64,000 bases of DNA from Lentzea guizhouensis (GTDB taxonomy: Bacteria > Actinomycetota > Actinomycetes > Mycobacteriales > Pseudonocardiaceae), in the NCBI RefSeq assembly GCF_001701025.1, contig NZ_CP016793.1:4898001-4962000 (forward strand), given 5' to 3'. The notes below the pieces were generated by a model, which searched no databases, had not been told where the DNA came from, and saw nothing but the letters and a program-made list of their open reading frames with translations. The translations under genes and the position numbers were made by a program. Below are positions 8,451 to 16,783 of this stretch, piece after piece; the first letter of the stretch is position 1; each line of letters starts with the position of its first letter.

Positions 8451-9209
8451 TTAGACCCGCACCGCCCGTTCACCGGACAGCAGCCGGTGCGACAGCACGG
8501 TCCCGCCCGCCATCGCCGCCGGGATCACGACCAGCGCGGCCAGCGGGACCAGGCACAGCAGGTAGGCGGGCACGGCGAAGCCGAGCACCAGCGAGCGGCG
8601 GGTGGCGAGGGCCTGGCGGCGCTGCTTGAACGTCCGGCCGCGGCGGGTGAACGGGATGCCGGTGAGCTCGATGCCCAGCAGGTAGCCGTTGATGCACACG
8701 GCCAGCACCGGGATCACGGTCTGCCCGACGACCGGGATGAACCCGCCGAGGAACAGCGGAACGGCGAACAGGATCGAGGTGCCGACCAGCAGCAACGTAC
8801 CGCGCAGGCCCACCAGGAGCCCGCGCCAGAACCCGACCTGCTCCGCCTCCGGCACACCGCCGAGCTCGTCCTCGACCTCCTCGGCGATGTACTCGTAGAA
8901 CGGGCCGCCGATCATCAGCGTGATCGCGGTGAACAGCAGCACGCTCAACCCGAGCGTCACCGCGACCACCGAAATCCCGATGGCGACCTGGACGACGTTG
9001 CGCCAGGTGTCGCTCCACGAGTCGGCGAAGCCGCCCAGCCACCCCGCGATCGCGTCGATGTTGGTGAACAGCAACGTCCAGCCGGTGATCATCAGCGCCG
9101 TGGTGATCACCGCGGGCAGCGCTCCGACCAGCACGCGCTTGGGTGAGCTGAACACCAGCCGGAAGCCTTGCAGCAGCAGTCGGAAGCCGGCACCGAAGTC
9201 CTTGAACAC
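8451..9209 (-). CDS. EI24 domain-containing membrane protein
   Basis: A 252-residue membrane protein with about five to six hydrophobic segments and the EI24/CysZ-type layout: an N-terminal amphipathic GFRLLLQGFRLVFSSPK, paired helices, and the conserved FIPVVGQTVIPVLAV and GIELTGIPFTRRG regions. Family members include the sulfate transporter CysZ, but actinobacterial EI24 proteins are mostly uncharacterised. I chose GTG 9209, which puts the conserved FKDFGAGF next to the start. The upstream frame is low-quality sequence overlapping the divergent lipoprotein gene. It is convergent with the beta-propeller gene, 19 bases apart. Confidence 0.75.
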   Translation of the reverse strand: MFKDFGAGFRLLLQGFRLVFSSPKRVLVGALPAVITTALMITGWTLLFTNIDAIAGWLGGFADSWSDTWRNVVQVAIGISVVAVTLGLSVLLFTAITLMIGGPFYEYIAEEVEDELGGVPEAEQVGFWRGLLVGLRGTLLLVGTSILFAVPLFLGGFIPVVGQTVIPVLAVCINGYLLGIELTGIPFTRRGRTFKQRRQALATRRSLVLGFAVPAYLLCLVPLAALVVIPAAMAGGTVLSHRLLSGERAVRV

Positions 9210-9389
9210 GGCCGCGAGGATAGTCGGCCCGGACCCGGCGCACCCGCGGTACGTGACGAGTGACGGGTCTTCGGGACCTTTTCGAGACAAGGGGCCGTTG
9301 CTCAACGGTTGGTCCCGGTCGGGCCACAGAGTCGTAAACGTGCCCCGGAACCTCCCACCCGGCCGATCGGGCTGGCTACCTTTGGCGGT

Positions 9390-9770
9390 ATGACGCACGG
9401 CATTTCGCGCCTCGCCGCGGGGACCCTGGCTCTGCTGCTGACGCTGACGGCGTGCGCGGACGACCGGCAGGACCGGTTCGCGAGCCCCGGCGCGCCCAAG
9501 ACCTCGCCCAGCGGCGAGTACGTGGCGCACGCCGAGAGCCCGACCGAGGTCCGGGTGACCGACCGCAACGGTGGCGACGTGTTCCGCAAGTCCTACGAGT
9601 ACGCCACCAGCCACCGGGCGGACGGCATCGGCGTGGTGTGGTTGTCCACGAAGGACCAGCTGTGGGTCCTCGTGCCCAACGACGGCACCGAACGCATCGA
9701 GGCCGGTCCGGACGGTGAGTGGCGGGCGACCAGGGACGAGCTACCCCGGGAGATCACGCGGCTCGGGTGA
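9390..9770 (+). CDS. Small lipoprotein of unknown function
   Basis: A 126-residue protein with a lipoprotein signal peptide: charged start, hydrophobic AAGTLALLLTL and lipobox LTAC, giving Cys-23 or so as the lipidation site. The mature part contains GEYVAHAESPTEVRVTDRNG and WLSTKDQLWVL, beta-rich and suggestive of a one- to two-blade propeller fragment. No family recognised. Its last 30 bases overlap the end of the BrkB-like gene on the other strand. It is divergent from the EI24 gene across 180 bases. Confidence 0.7.
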   Translation: MTHGISRLAAGTLALLLTLTACADDRQDRFASPGAPKTSPSGEYVAHAESPTEVRVTDRNGGDVFRKSYEYATSHRADGIGVVWLSTKDQLWVLVPNDGTERIEAGPDGEWRATRDELPREITRLG

Positions 9771-10667
9771 GGCCTCCTCCGGGTCGGCGCCCTCCTCGAT
9801 GCGCCGGCCGCGCTCCAGCTCCGCGTCGAACTCGGCACCGAGCAGCACCGCGATGTTGGAGATCCACAGCCACACCAGGAAGACGATGACACCACCGAGC
9901 GAGCCGTACGTCTTGTTGTAGGACGCGAAGTTCGCCACGTAGATCGCGAAACCGACGGTGGCGAGCGCCCACAGCACGATCGCGAGCAGGCTGCCCGGCG
10001 TGACCCAGCGGAAGCCCGGCTGCCGCACGTTCGGCGCCGCCCAGTAGAGCACCGCGAACGCGAGGCTCACGAGCAGCAGGATGACCGGCCACTTCACCAC
10101 GTCCCACACGGTGACGACGGTGTCGCCGAGCCCGATCCAGTTGCCCACGGTGTCGGCGACCCCGCCGGTCAGCACCAGCGCGCCGAGGGTGAGCGAGATC
10201 AGCACCACCGAGCCGAGCGTGAGGCCCAGCCGCAGCGGGATGGTCTTCCAGATCGGCCTGCCCTCTTCGACGTCGTACACGGCGTTGGCCGCGCGCATGA
10301 ACGCGCCGAGGTAGCCCGACGCCGTCCAGAACGCGGTCAGCAGACCGATGATCCCGAGCAGGCTGGCGGCACTCGAGCTCTTCTGCAGCTCCTCGATCGA
10401 CGACTTGATCAGGTCACCGGCTTCACCGGGCGCGACCTCGCCGACGTACTTGAGCAGCTCCTGCGTCGTCGTCTCGCCCATCAGCGCGAGCAGCGAGGTC
10501 AGCACGATGAGGCCGGGGAACAGCGACAGCACCGCGTAGTAGGTGAGCGCGGCGGCCCAGTCGGTCAGGTTGTCGTCGTTGAACTCTTTGACGGTGCGCT
10601 TGAGAACGCCCCACCAGGCGCCCTTGGACAGCTTGGCGGGGCTCTTCGGTGACTTACCTGCGGGCAC
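9741..10667 (-). CDS. YihY/virulence factor BrkB family membrane protein
   Basis: A 308-residue polytopic membrane protein of the YihY/BrkB family. Conserved features are DWAAALTYYAVLSLFPGLIVL near the first membrane span, LLTAFWTASGYLGAFMRAANAVYDVEE in the middle, and WLWISNIAVLLGAEFDAELER near the end; about six spans are visible. The family was once annotated as RNase BN, which is incorrect; a transporter-like role is suspected but unproven. The tail is acidic and probably cytoplasmic. The start overlaps the preceding small gene by 14 bases, so the two form a coupled operon. Confidence 0.9.
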   Translation of the reverse strand: MPAGKSPKSPAKLSKGAWWGVLKRTVKEFNDDNLTDWAAALTYYAVLSLFPGLIVLTSLLALMGETTTQELLKYVGEVAPGEAGDLIKSSIEELQKSSSAASLLGIIGLLTAFWTASGYLGAFMRAANAVYDVEEGRPIWKTIPLRLGLTLGSVVLISLTLGALVLTGGVADTVGNWIGLGDTVVTVWDVVKWPVILLLVSLAFAVLYWAAPNVRQPGFRWVTPGSLLAIVLWALATVGFAIYVANFASYNKTYGSLGGVIVFLVWLWISNIAVLLGAEFDAELERGRRIEEGADPEEASPEPRDLPG

Positions 10668-10842
10668 GGCGCCGCCAGTTCCACGAGCGGGTGCCCGTTC
10701 CGACTCCGGCCAGGTGCAGCGCGAGCAGCAACAGGCCGAGCGTCACAAGAGTGTTCAGGGTGACCGCCTCGCCTAACGAGATGTCCGCGAGGTCGAACAG
10801 CAGGGCGAGGCCGAACGCCACTGCGGCCGCGATTGCCAGCAT
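10654..10842 (-). CDS. Small two-span membrane protein upstream of the BrkB gene
   Basis: A 62-residue protein starting at ATG 10842 with GGAGG 5 bases before it. Two hydrophobic segments (LAIAAAVAFGLALLF and TLVTLGLLLLALHLAGV) are joined by the short loop DLADISLGEA. The tail is arginine-rich (WNWRRRARR) and should lie in the cytoplasm. It overlaps the BrkB start by 14 bases. No function is known to me; similar short proteins occur in related actinomycetes. A possible role is as a small partner of BrkB, based only on coupling. Confidence 0.7.
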   Translation of the reverse strand: MLAIAAAVAFGLALLFDLADISLGEAVTLNTLVTLGLLLLALHLAGVGTGTRSWNWRRRARR

Positions 10843-10941
10843 GTGATCCTCCACCTCATCGGTCGATGTCGACCTGCGGTTACCCAGTTGCCCCCTGGCG
10901 AACCACACCGATCGGAGCAACGGTCGTGCCATGATCCGCGC

Positions 10942-12543
10942 ATGGATGTCCAGCGCTGGCACGCGGCGGCGGTTCCGTGGTGGGTGACCAAGGTCGGACT
11001 GGTCGGCGGCTGGGTGTTCGCGTTCGTCGTCGCCGGTGCGGCCGGGGAGGCGCCCTGCACGACGGCGCACCCGTGCCTGCCCGACCCGTTGTTCGCGCTG
11101 GCCGTGGTGCCGCTGCTGGCGACGCCGTTGCTGCTGTTGTTCAACCGGGTGCTCACCGGGTGCGGCATGGGCGTGCTGTTCGGCGTCATGGACCTCGCGC
11201 TCGACAGCGACCCCACGGCGAACATCGCGTTCGGGCTGCACGCGGCGGCGTGCGCGGTCGTCGCGGCGTGGACACTCCGGTCGCGCGCCGACCAGGACCA
11301 GGCGGCGGGCGCGACGATCGTGTCGTTGCCGGACATGCCGCCGAACCGCGGCGTGCTGCGGATCGTGGCCGTGCTGCTCGTGCTGTTCGGGTTCCTGACG
11401 TTCGTGCAGTACGACCTGAGCTCCGACGAGATCGCCGCGCACGTCGCAGAGGCCAGCCGGGTCGACGCCGAGGTGGTGGAGGTCAAGGACGCCTACCAGG
11501 TGTGGGTGGAGCTGCCGGACAGCCAGCGGACCTCGTTCGAACCGCTCGCGGCCGACACCTACCAGGTCGGCGACAAGGTGCCGGTGCTCGCCGACGGCGA
11601 CTGGGTGCGGATGGTCACCGAGCCCGAGGACGTCACGTGGTGGCTCACGCTGGGGGGCGCCGCGGTGTTCTTCGCGATCATGCTGGCCGCCCGCGAACGG
11701 CGCCGGCGCGCGTTGTGGACCGGTCCGGTCAAGGCGGTGCGGCTGCAGGCGCACCCGCTGACCGTGCGGCGGATCCTGCTGCGGCACAACAGGGAGGACG
11801 TCGCCACCGTCGCCCTGCTGGCGGACCTCGGGCTGGACGAGCCGCTCTACCACGACACCGAGCAGTTCGGCGCGGTCTGGCGGGGCGAGGAGGACCCGCC
11901 GGTGCAGCACGAGCCCGCCGAGCTCGTCGTGGCGGGTGAGCTGCACCACGGCGGGCAGGTCGCGCTCGTGGTGGAGGGCGAGGTGGTGGCGACCACGACG
12001 CTGACCCGCGTGCGGCCGCGGCACATCGTCCACAGTGCACACCTGCCGGGCGAGCCGGTCACGAAGACCGCGCCGGTCGACCTGCCGCACGCCATCTGGC
12101 CCGGTGACCGCCGGCGCACCGAGGGCGTGATGCTCACGCTGGCCGCCATCGGCGCGTTGGTCGGGCTCCACCACTACCCGGACTGGTTCGTGCTCGGTCT
12201 GCTGGGCATGCAGTGCGCGGTGTCGGCGGTGACCAGGTTCCAGCCGTTGATGCGGCTGGACCCCAACGCGGTCGTGCTCTACACCGGCATCTGGAGCTAC
12301 CGGGTGCCGTGGCAGCAGCTGCACGGCGTGCGCCGGTCGGGGCCGCAGCTCATGCTCGCGTTCGGCCCGGCCGGTGACGTGATCACGACACCGCAGCTGC
12401 CCGACCCCGAGGCCGGGGAGAAGGTGATGTGGGCCCGCTCACGCGCGTTGATCGCCTTCCACCGGCACGAGAACGTGACGCGCAAGCTGAACGCGTCGCT
12501 GTTCGTCGGGCTCGCCTACATCGGGCTGTTCTTCTTCGTGTGA
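10942..12543 (+). CDS. Multi-span membrane protein of unknown function
   Basis: A 533-residue protein. Hydrophobic spans occur near residues 12-32, 48-70, 75-100, 135-155 and 240-258, with a pair around 395-425 and one at the very C-terminus (LFVGLAYIGLFFFV). Between the fourth and fifth spans is a soluble domain with DAEVVEVKDAYQVWVELPD. A second soluble region around 440-490 (AVVLYTGIWSYRVPWQQLHGV) has the strand pattern of a bacterial PH-like domain. No enzyme motif is visible. ATG 10942 gives a compact N-terminus; the ORF extends upstream into the promoter region of the divergent small membrane gene. Confidence 0.65.
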   Translation: MDVQRWHAAAVPWWVTKVGLVGGWVFAFVVAGAAGEAPCTTAHPCLPDPLFALAVVPLLATPLLLLFNRVLTGCGMGVLFGVMDLALDSDPTANIAFGLHAAACAVVAAWTLRSRADQDQAAGATIVSLPDMPPNRGVLRIVAVLLVLFGFLTFVQYDLSSDEIAAHVAEASRVDAEVVEVKDAYQVWVELPDSQRTSFEPLAADTYQVGDKVPVLADGDWVRMVTEPEDVTWWLTLGGAAVFFAIMLAARERRRRALWTGPVKAVRLQAHPLTVRRILLRHNREDVATVALLADLGLDEPLYHDTEQFGAVWRGEEDPPVQHEPAELVVAGELHHGGQVALVVEGEVVATTTLTRVRPRHIVHSAHLPGEPVTKTAPVDLPHAIWPGDRRRTEGVMLTLAAIGALVGLHHYPDWFVLGLLGMQCAVSAVTRFQPLMRLDPNAVVLYTGIWSYRVPWQQLHGVRRSGPQLMLAFGPAGDVITTPQLPDPEAGEKVMWARSRALIAFHRHENVTRKLNASLFVGLAYIGLFFFV

Positions 12544-12561
12544 GTCGTCCCGGCCGTCGCG

Positions 12562-13704
12562 TCACCGCAGCTTGGCGACCGCCTTGAGCAGACGGTCCAC
12601 ATCGGACTCGTCGTTGTACGGGCCGATGCCCGCGCGCACGGCTCCCTTGTCACCGAGGCCGAGCCACCGGGAGCACTCCAGCGCGTAGAAGTGGCCGGCC
12701 GGGGCGTTCACCCCCTCGGCACCGAGCCTGCGGTACACCTCGGCGGGGTCCAGGCCGTCGACCGAGAACAGCACCGTCGGAGTGCGGTTCGCGGCCTTGC
12801 CGTAGGTGCGGGCGCCGAGCTCCAGCAGCCCGTTCTCCAGCTGGTCGCGCAGCTTCAGCTCGTGCTCCTCGAGGCCGTCGAGCGTGCGCATGAACTCCAC
12901 GGCCGCCGTCGTGCCGGCCAGCAGCTCGTAGGGCAGCGTGCCGAGCTCGAACCGCTCCGGCACGGCGTTGGACGAGGGCAGCAGCTTGTCCGGCCGCAGC
13001 GTCTCCAGCAGCTCCGGTGCCGCCGCGAGCACACCCAGGTGCGGGCCGAGGAACTTGTACGGCGAGCACACGAAGAAGTCCGCGTCCAGCTCCTCGACGT
13101 CGACCGGCACGTGCGGCGTGTAGTGCACGCCGTCGACGAACACGAACGCCGCCATCTCGTGCGCCGCGTTCGCGATGGCCTGGACGTCCGGCCTGGTGCC
13201 GAGCAGGTTCGACGCGGCCGTGACGGCCACGACCCGCGTCCGGTCCGACAGCAGGTTCGTCACGGCCTCGGTCGGCAGCTCACCGGTGGCCCGGTCGAAC
13301 GGCGCCCACCGCACCGTGGCCCGCGCCTGCTCGGCCGCCTGCACCCACGGCCGGATGTTCGCGTCGTGGTCCATCCGCGTCACGATGATCTCGTCGCCCG
13401 GCCGCCAGTTCTTCGCGAGCGTGCGGGACAGGTCGTAGGTCAGCTGGGTCATGCTGCGGCCGAACACGATGCTGCCCGCGTTGAGGAACTCGCTCATCGT
13501 GCGCCGTGCGGTCTGCACGACCTCTTCCGCCCGGCGTTCGGCGGCGGTGACCGACCCGCGGTTGGCGATCGCGCTCAGCAGCGTCTCGCGGACCGCGTCG
13601 GCGACCACGTCCGGCACCTGCGACCCGCCGGGGCCGTCGAAGTGCGCGGCGCCCTCCCGCAGGGCAGGGAAGTGGGAGCGGACTCGGGCGACGTCGTAAG
13701 CCAT
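12562..13704 (-). CDS. Cysteine desulfurase-like PLP-dependent aminotransferase
   Basis: A 380-residue class V PLP enzyme of the cysteine desulfurase-like type (TIGR01976 pattern). It starts DVARVRSHFPAL and contains HFDGPGGSQVP, DHDANIRPW, FVFVDGVHYTPH (the Asp that contacts the PLP pyridine nitrogen) and FFVCSPYKFLGPHLGV, where the Lys forms the Schiff base. The C-terminal part has VLFSVDGLDPAEVYRRL. It lacks the Cys-loop of true IscS/SufS enzymes, so it may act as a C-S lyase, selenocysteine lyase or other aminotransferase. It follows the TetR gene by 4 bases and is presumably under its control. Confidence 0.8.
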   Translation of the reverse strand: MAYDVARVRSHFPALREGAAHFDGPGGSQVPDVVADAVRETLLSAIANRGSVTAAERRAEEVVQTARRTMSEFLNAGSIVFGRSMTQLTYDLSRTLAKNWRPGDEIIVTRMDHDANIRPWVQAAEQARATVRWAPFDRATGELPTEAVTNLLSDRTRVVAVTAASNLLGTRPDVQAIANAAHEMAAFVFVDGVHYTPHVPVDVEELDADFFVCSPYKFLGPHLGVLAAAPELLETLRPDKLLPSSNAVPERFELGTLPYELLAGTTAAVEFMRTLDGLEEHELKLRDQLENGLLELGARTYGKAANRTPTVLFSVDGLDPAEVYRRLGAEGVNAPAGHFYALECSRWLGLGDKGAVRAGIGPYNDESDVDRLLKAVAKLR

Positions 13705-13708
13705 GCCC

Positions 13709-14305
13709 TCATGGTGCGTCAGCACCCAGGAAGCGGGAAAGGATCAACCGGAGGGTGGTCACCTGTTCGGTCGCGTCGAAGTCCGGGTCGACGATCCGGG
13801 TGAACAGGGCGTCGACCAGGCCCTGGACCCAGCTCGCCGCTGTCCGCGCGCTCACCGGCAGTGTGATCTGGCCCGCGTCGTGGGCTTGGTGCAGGAGGGC
13901 CGCGAGCTCGTCGCGCAACGCCAGCTCGTTGCGGCTGATCAGCGCGGACAGCTCCGGGTCGCGGCTCGCCTGGGCGACGACCTCCAGCACCAGGCCCGCG
14001 ACCGCGCGGTCCAATGCCGGTGCGGCGAGGTGGTCGATCACGAGCTGGACGCCGTCCCACGGGCTGAGCGCGCGCGCCTTCGCGAACACCTCGGCGTTGT
14101 CCTGGCCGTCCTGCTCGAAGACCTCCTGGAAGATCGCGCGCTTGGTGGGGAAGTAGTGGAACAGGCTGCCGGTGCTGATGCCCGCGCGCCTGCAGATGTC
14201 CGCGACGGTCGTGCGGTCGAAGCCCTTCTCGGCGAAGAGGCCCGCCGCGGTGTCGGTGATGTGCCGCTTCTTCTGCGCGTGCTTCGCGGGATCTACGGTT
14301 CGCAC
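13709..14305 (-). CDS. TetR family transcriptional regulator
   Basis: A 198-residue repressor. The N-terminal helix-turn-helix is clear: HITDTAAGLFAEKGFDRTTV, then ADICRRAGISTGSLFHYFPT. The C-terminal ligand domain is typical of TetR proteins (VAGLVLEVVAQASRDPELSAL). I chose GTG 14305, inside the end of the YqeB-like gene (13-base overlap), because it directly precedes the conserved HTH; the frame upstream is only a shadow of the neighbour. It is the middle gene of a three-gene operon, and a palindrome upstream of the first gene is its probable operator, so it should be autoregulated. The ligand is unknown. Confidence 0.85.
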   Translation of the reverse strand: MRTVDPAKHAQKKRHITDTAAGLFAEKGFDRTTVADICRRAGISTGSLFHYFPTKRAIFQEVFEQDGQDNAEVFAKARALSPWDGVQLVIDHLAAPALDRAVAGLVLEVVAQASRDPELSALISRNELALRDELAALLHQAHDAGQITLPVSARTAASWVQGLVDALFTRIVDPDFDATEQVTTLRLILSRFLGADAP

Positions 14306-14958
14306 CGGTAGTACTGCCTCTTCTTCGTGTCCTTGACGTAGACGCCGCGCTTGCGGATCTCCCGCGCCAGCTCGGCGGCCTCCTCGTGCTCGTACCTCGT
14401 GATGGCCTTCTTGCGCGCGGCCAGCAGGCCGTTCACGTCCGGCGGCAGCTCCGGCGTGTGCTCGACCCACAGCCGGAAGTCGTCGGCGAACGGGTCCACC
14501 TCACGCCAGCGGTAGCCCTGGCCGGTGAAGGCCTGTTCGAGCTTCCGCGCGCTGAGGTCCGAGGACTCGCGGGCCAGCTCGGCGCCGTTCGGCCCGAGCA
14601 GCACCAGCTGCTTGCCCTCGGTGAACGCGGACTCGACCTCACCGCGGTCGAACTCGAAGCGCTTGTCGTCCTTCTTCAGGGCCACCCGTTCGTGGGAGAC
14701 CTCGACCGAGAGCATGTCCGCGGCCCAGATCAGCGCGAACACGAACCCCAGCCCGGCGCCGACCACGGGCGCGCCGATGCTCGCCCACGGCTCGGGGATC
14801 TCGGTGACCAGCTCGAACACGCCCTGGAAGGGGAACCAGCTCAGGCCCGCCACCCAGGCCGCCGCCAGTTTCAGCCCCCAGACCGCGGCAGCGCCGACGG
14901 CCGGGCACAGCACCCACATGCCGTACCGGACCGCCGCGGTCTCCTGCACTGTCGTCAT
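14293..14958 (-). CDS. YqeB-like membrane protein with PH-type domain
   Basis: A 221-residue protein resembling the YqeB group of Gram-positive membrane proteins. Two membrane spans lie near residues 12-40 (YGMWVLCPAVGAAAVWGLKL) and 60-82 (GAPVVGAGLGFVFALIWA). The soluble part follows: VSHERVALKKDDKRFEFDRGEVESAF fits the PH-like barrel, and a charged helical tail (YEHEEAAELAREIRKRGVYV) ends the protein. Function unknown. It is the first gene of the TetR operon, 15 bases downstream of the operator palindrome. Confidence 0.7.
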   Translation of the reverse strand: MTTVQETAAVRYGMWVLCPAVGAAAVWGLKLAAAWVAGLSWFPFQGVFELVTEIPEPWASIGAPVVGAGLGFVFALIWAADMLSVEVSHERVALKKDDKRFEFDRGEVESAFTEGKQLVLLGPNGAELARESSDLSARKLEQAFTGQGYRWREVDPFADDFRLWVEHTPELPPDVNGLLAARKKAITRYEHEEAAELAREIRKRGVYVKDTKKRQYYRCEP

Positions 14959-14972
14959 GAGCGCAATAGTAG

Positions 14973-14986
14973 ACCGAGCGCTCGGT
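14973..14986. promoter_or_regulatory. TetR-type operator palindrome
   Basis: ACCGAGCGCTCGGT is a perfect 14-base palindrome, flanked by T/A-rich bases, 15 bases upstream of the YqeB-like ATG. Symmetry and position fit an operator at which the TetR protein of this operon would repress its own transcription. Confidence 0.65.
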
Positions 14987-14998
14987 TTATTCTGGGTT

Positions 14999-16141
14999 TC
15001 ACGGCAGGTAGTAGGTCATCAGATCGCTCGTGACCGGCGGGAACAGCGCGGTCATCAGGTCGTCGTCCGGACCGGGGTAGACGTCGGCGTGCCAGCGGCG
15101 CAGGCCGTCCATGCCGTGCGCGCCGAACAGCAGCGGCGCGAGCAGGTCGGGTGCGATGCCCGCGCCGCCCTGCTCGCCGGGACCGGGCAGCACGCCGCCC
15201 CACTCGTACGGGCCGATCTCCGCGCCGTCCCAGCGGAACCGGACGTGCGTGCGGTAGAAGCCGAGCAGGACGTCGGCGGGTTCGCGGCCGCGCAGCCGTG
15301 CGGTGAAGACCGGGCGCAGGTGCTCGAACAGCCGCGGCACGTCCGGGATGCGCACCAGGTACTGCTCCACGCCGGGGCGGCGGGGCTCCAGGAACTCCTC
15401 CAGCACCGGCAGCCGTTCGACGACCTCGGCCGGGCCGACCAGGTGCAGCAGGGCCTTCACCGCGTCGTCGTCCACGCCCGCGACCTCGCCGAGCACGACG
15501 TCCCCCTCCTCCGGCGGGGTGGCGCGGCCGGTGGCGACCGGGGTGCCGTCGCGCTCGACCACCCACGTGGTGGAGCCGGTGCGGTTCAGCAGCCAGCGCC
15601 AGCACGGTTCGGTGTGGCCCATGCGCAGGTCGGCGCCGCGCTGGACGTCGGCGTGCAGCCGGTCGAGCAGCGGGATGTCGGCCTCGGTGGCCCTGCGCAG
15701 CGCGTGCCCCGCGACGAGGTCCGGCTTCGTCGCGAGCGGCCGGGTCTGCTTGACCGGGATCGAGTAGGAGTAGCCGAACTGGCGGTAGAAGTAGGGGATG
15801 CCGATCATCACCTGGACCAGGTGGCCGCGGTCGGCGGAGATCTCGTGCGCCCGGCCCATCAGCTGCCTGACCAGGCCCCTGCCCTCGTACTCGGTGTCGG
15901 TGGCGACGAGCTCGACCTGACCGGCGGGGATGTCGACGCCGGCGAGCGTGAGCGTCTCGTCCATCAACGCCGCGGTGGAGACGATCCGGTCCCCGTCGGC
16001 GGCGACCAGGACCCAGTCGCAGCCCGCGTCCCGGTCGGTCATCAACAGCCGGGCGTCGACGCCGTCGCTGGGGTCCATGCGTGCGACGACGAGCTGCTCG
16101 ACCTGGTCCACGTCTGCGGGGCGTGCGGTGCGGATTTCCAC
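14999..16141 (-). CDS. Eis-like GNAT N-acetyltransferase
   Basis: A 380-residue enhanced-intracellular-survival (Eis) family acetyltransferase. The first GNAT domain has VELVATDTEYEGRGLVRQLM, the V-x-x-x-x-x-R/G-x-G/A acetyl-CoA site, and FYRQFGYSYSIP. The second degenerate GNAT domain and the C-terminal sterol-carrier-like domain with FTARLRGREPADVLLG follow, and the family's characteristic free C-terminal carboxylate region ends DLMTYYLP. Eis enzymes acetylate aminoglycosides or lysines in peptides and proteins. GTG 16141 is chosen as the start of the conserved IRTARPADVDQ; no strong ribosome-binding site is seen. It is divergent from the DinB gene, with 55 bases between. Confidence 0.85.
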   Translation of the reverse strand: MEIRTARPADVDQVEQLVVARMDPSDGVDARLLMTDRDAGCDWVLVAADGDRIVSTAALMDETLTLAGVDIPAGQVELVATDTEYEGRGLVRQLMGRAHEISADRGHLVQVMIGIPYFYRQFGYSYSIPVKQTRPLATKPDLVAGHALRRATEADIPLLDRLHADVQRGADLRMGHTEPCWRWLLNRTGSTTWVVERDGTPVATGRATPPEEGDVVLGEVAGVDDDAVKALLHLVGPAEVVERLPVLEEFLEPRRPGVEQYLVRIPDVPRLFEHLRPVFTARLRGREPADVLLGFYRTHVRFRWDGAEIGPYEWGGVLPGPGEQGGAGIAPDLLAPLLFGAHGMDGLRRWHADVYPGPDDDLMTALFPPVTSDLMTYYLP

Positions 16142-16196
16142 CGGCTGAGTGTTTCCAGGGCGGTGGTTGTCCGCAAACGGATTTACCGTCGCCGGC

Positions 16197-16712
16197 ATGG
16201 ACTGGAACAGGCACCTGGCCGACCAGCTCGACTGGCACTGGCAGCACCAGCTGCGCCCGCGGCTGGAGGGGCTCACCGACGACGAGTACTTCTGGGAGCC
16301 CGCGCCGGACGTGTGGACGGTCCGCCGGGACGGTTCGATCGACTGGCGGTACCCGCCGCCGCAGCCCGAGCCGGTCACGACGATCGCGTGGCGGATGGCG
16401 CACATCATCGTCGGCGTGTTCAACGCGCGCTCGGCGTCCCACTTCGGTGGACCGCCGGCCGACTACCTGACCTGGCAGTACGCCGTGACCGCCGACGAGG
16501 CGCTGGCGCAGCTCGACGACGCCTACGCGCGGTGGCACGAGGGCGTGCTGGCGGTGGACCTCATGCGGCCGTGCGGGCCGGCCGAGCCGTACCCGGACTG
16601 GCCGTTCCTCGACCTCGTGCTGCACATCAACCGGGAGGTGATCCACCACGGCGCGGAGCTCGCGTTGCTGCGGGACCTGTACCTCCGCCGTCAGGTCGTC
16701 CCGGTGCTGTGA
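16197..16712 (+). CDS. DinB-family (four-helix, YfiT-like) protein
   Basis: A 171-residue DinB/YfiT-fold protein. A conserved His lies in AWRMAHIIVGVFNAR and paired His residues in VLHINREVIHHGAEL, the usual three-His metal site. Members act as thiol-dependent enzymes using bacillithiol or mycothiol, or have unknown roles. WTVRRDGSIDWRYPPPQPEP is typical of the actinobacterial group. ATG 16197 directly precedes the conserved segment. It is unrelated to the DNA polymerase also named DinB further on. Confidence 0.8.
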   Translation: MDWNRHLADQLDWHWQHQLRPRLEGLTDDEYFWEPAPDVWTVRRDGSIDWRYPPPQPEPVTTIAWRMAHIIVGVFNARSASHFGGPPADYLTWQYAVTADEALAQLDDAYARWHEGVLAVDLMRPCGPAEPYPDWPFLDLVLHINREVIHHGAELALLRDLYLRRQVVPVL

Positions 16713-16783
16713 CGTTGCGTTTACCGTCCGTTGACCATGTGCCCTGATCGTGTGCACAACATCCACACGATCGGGGAGTGCGA

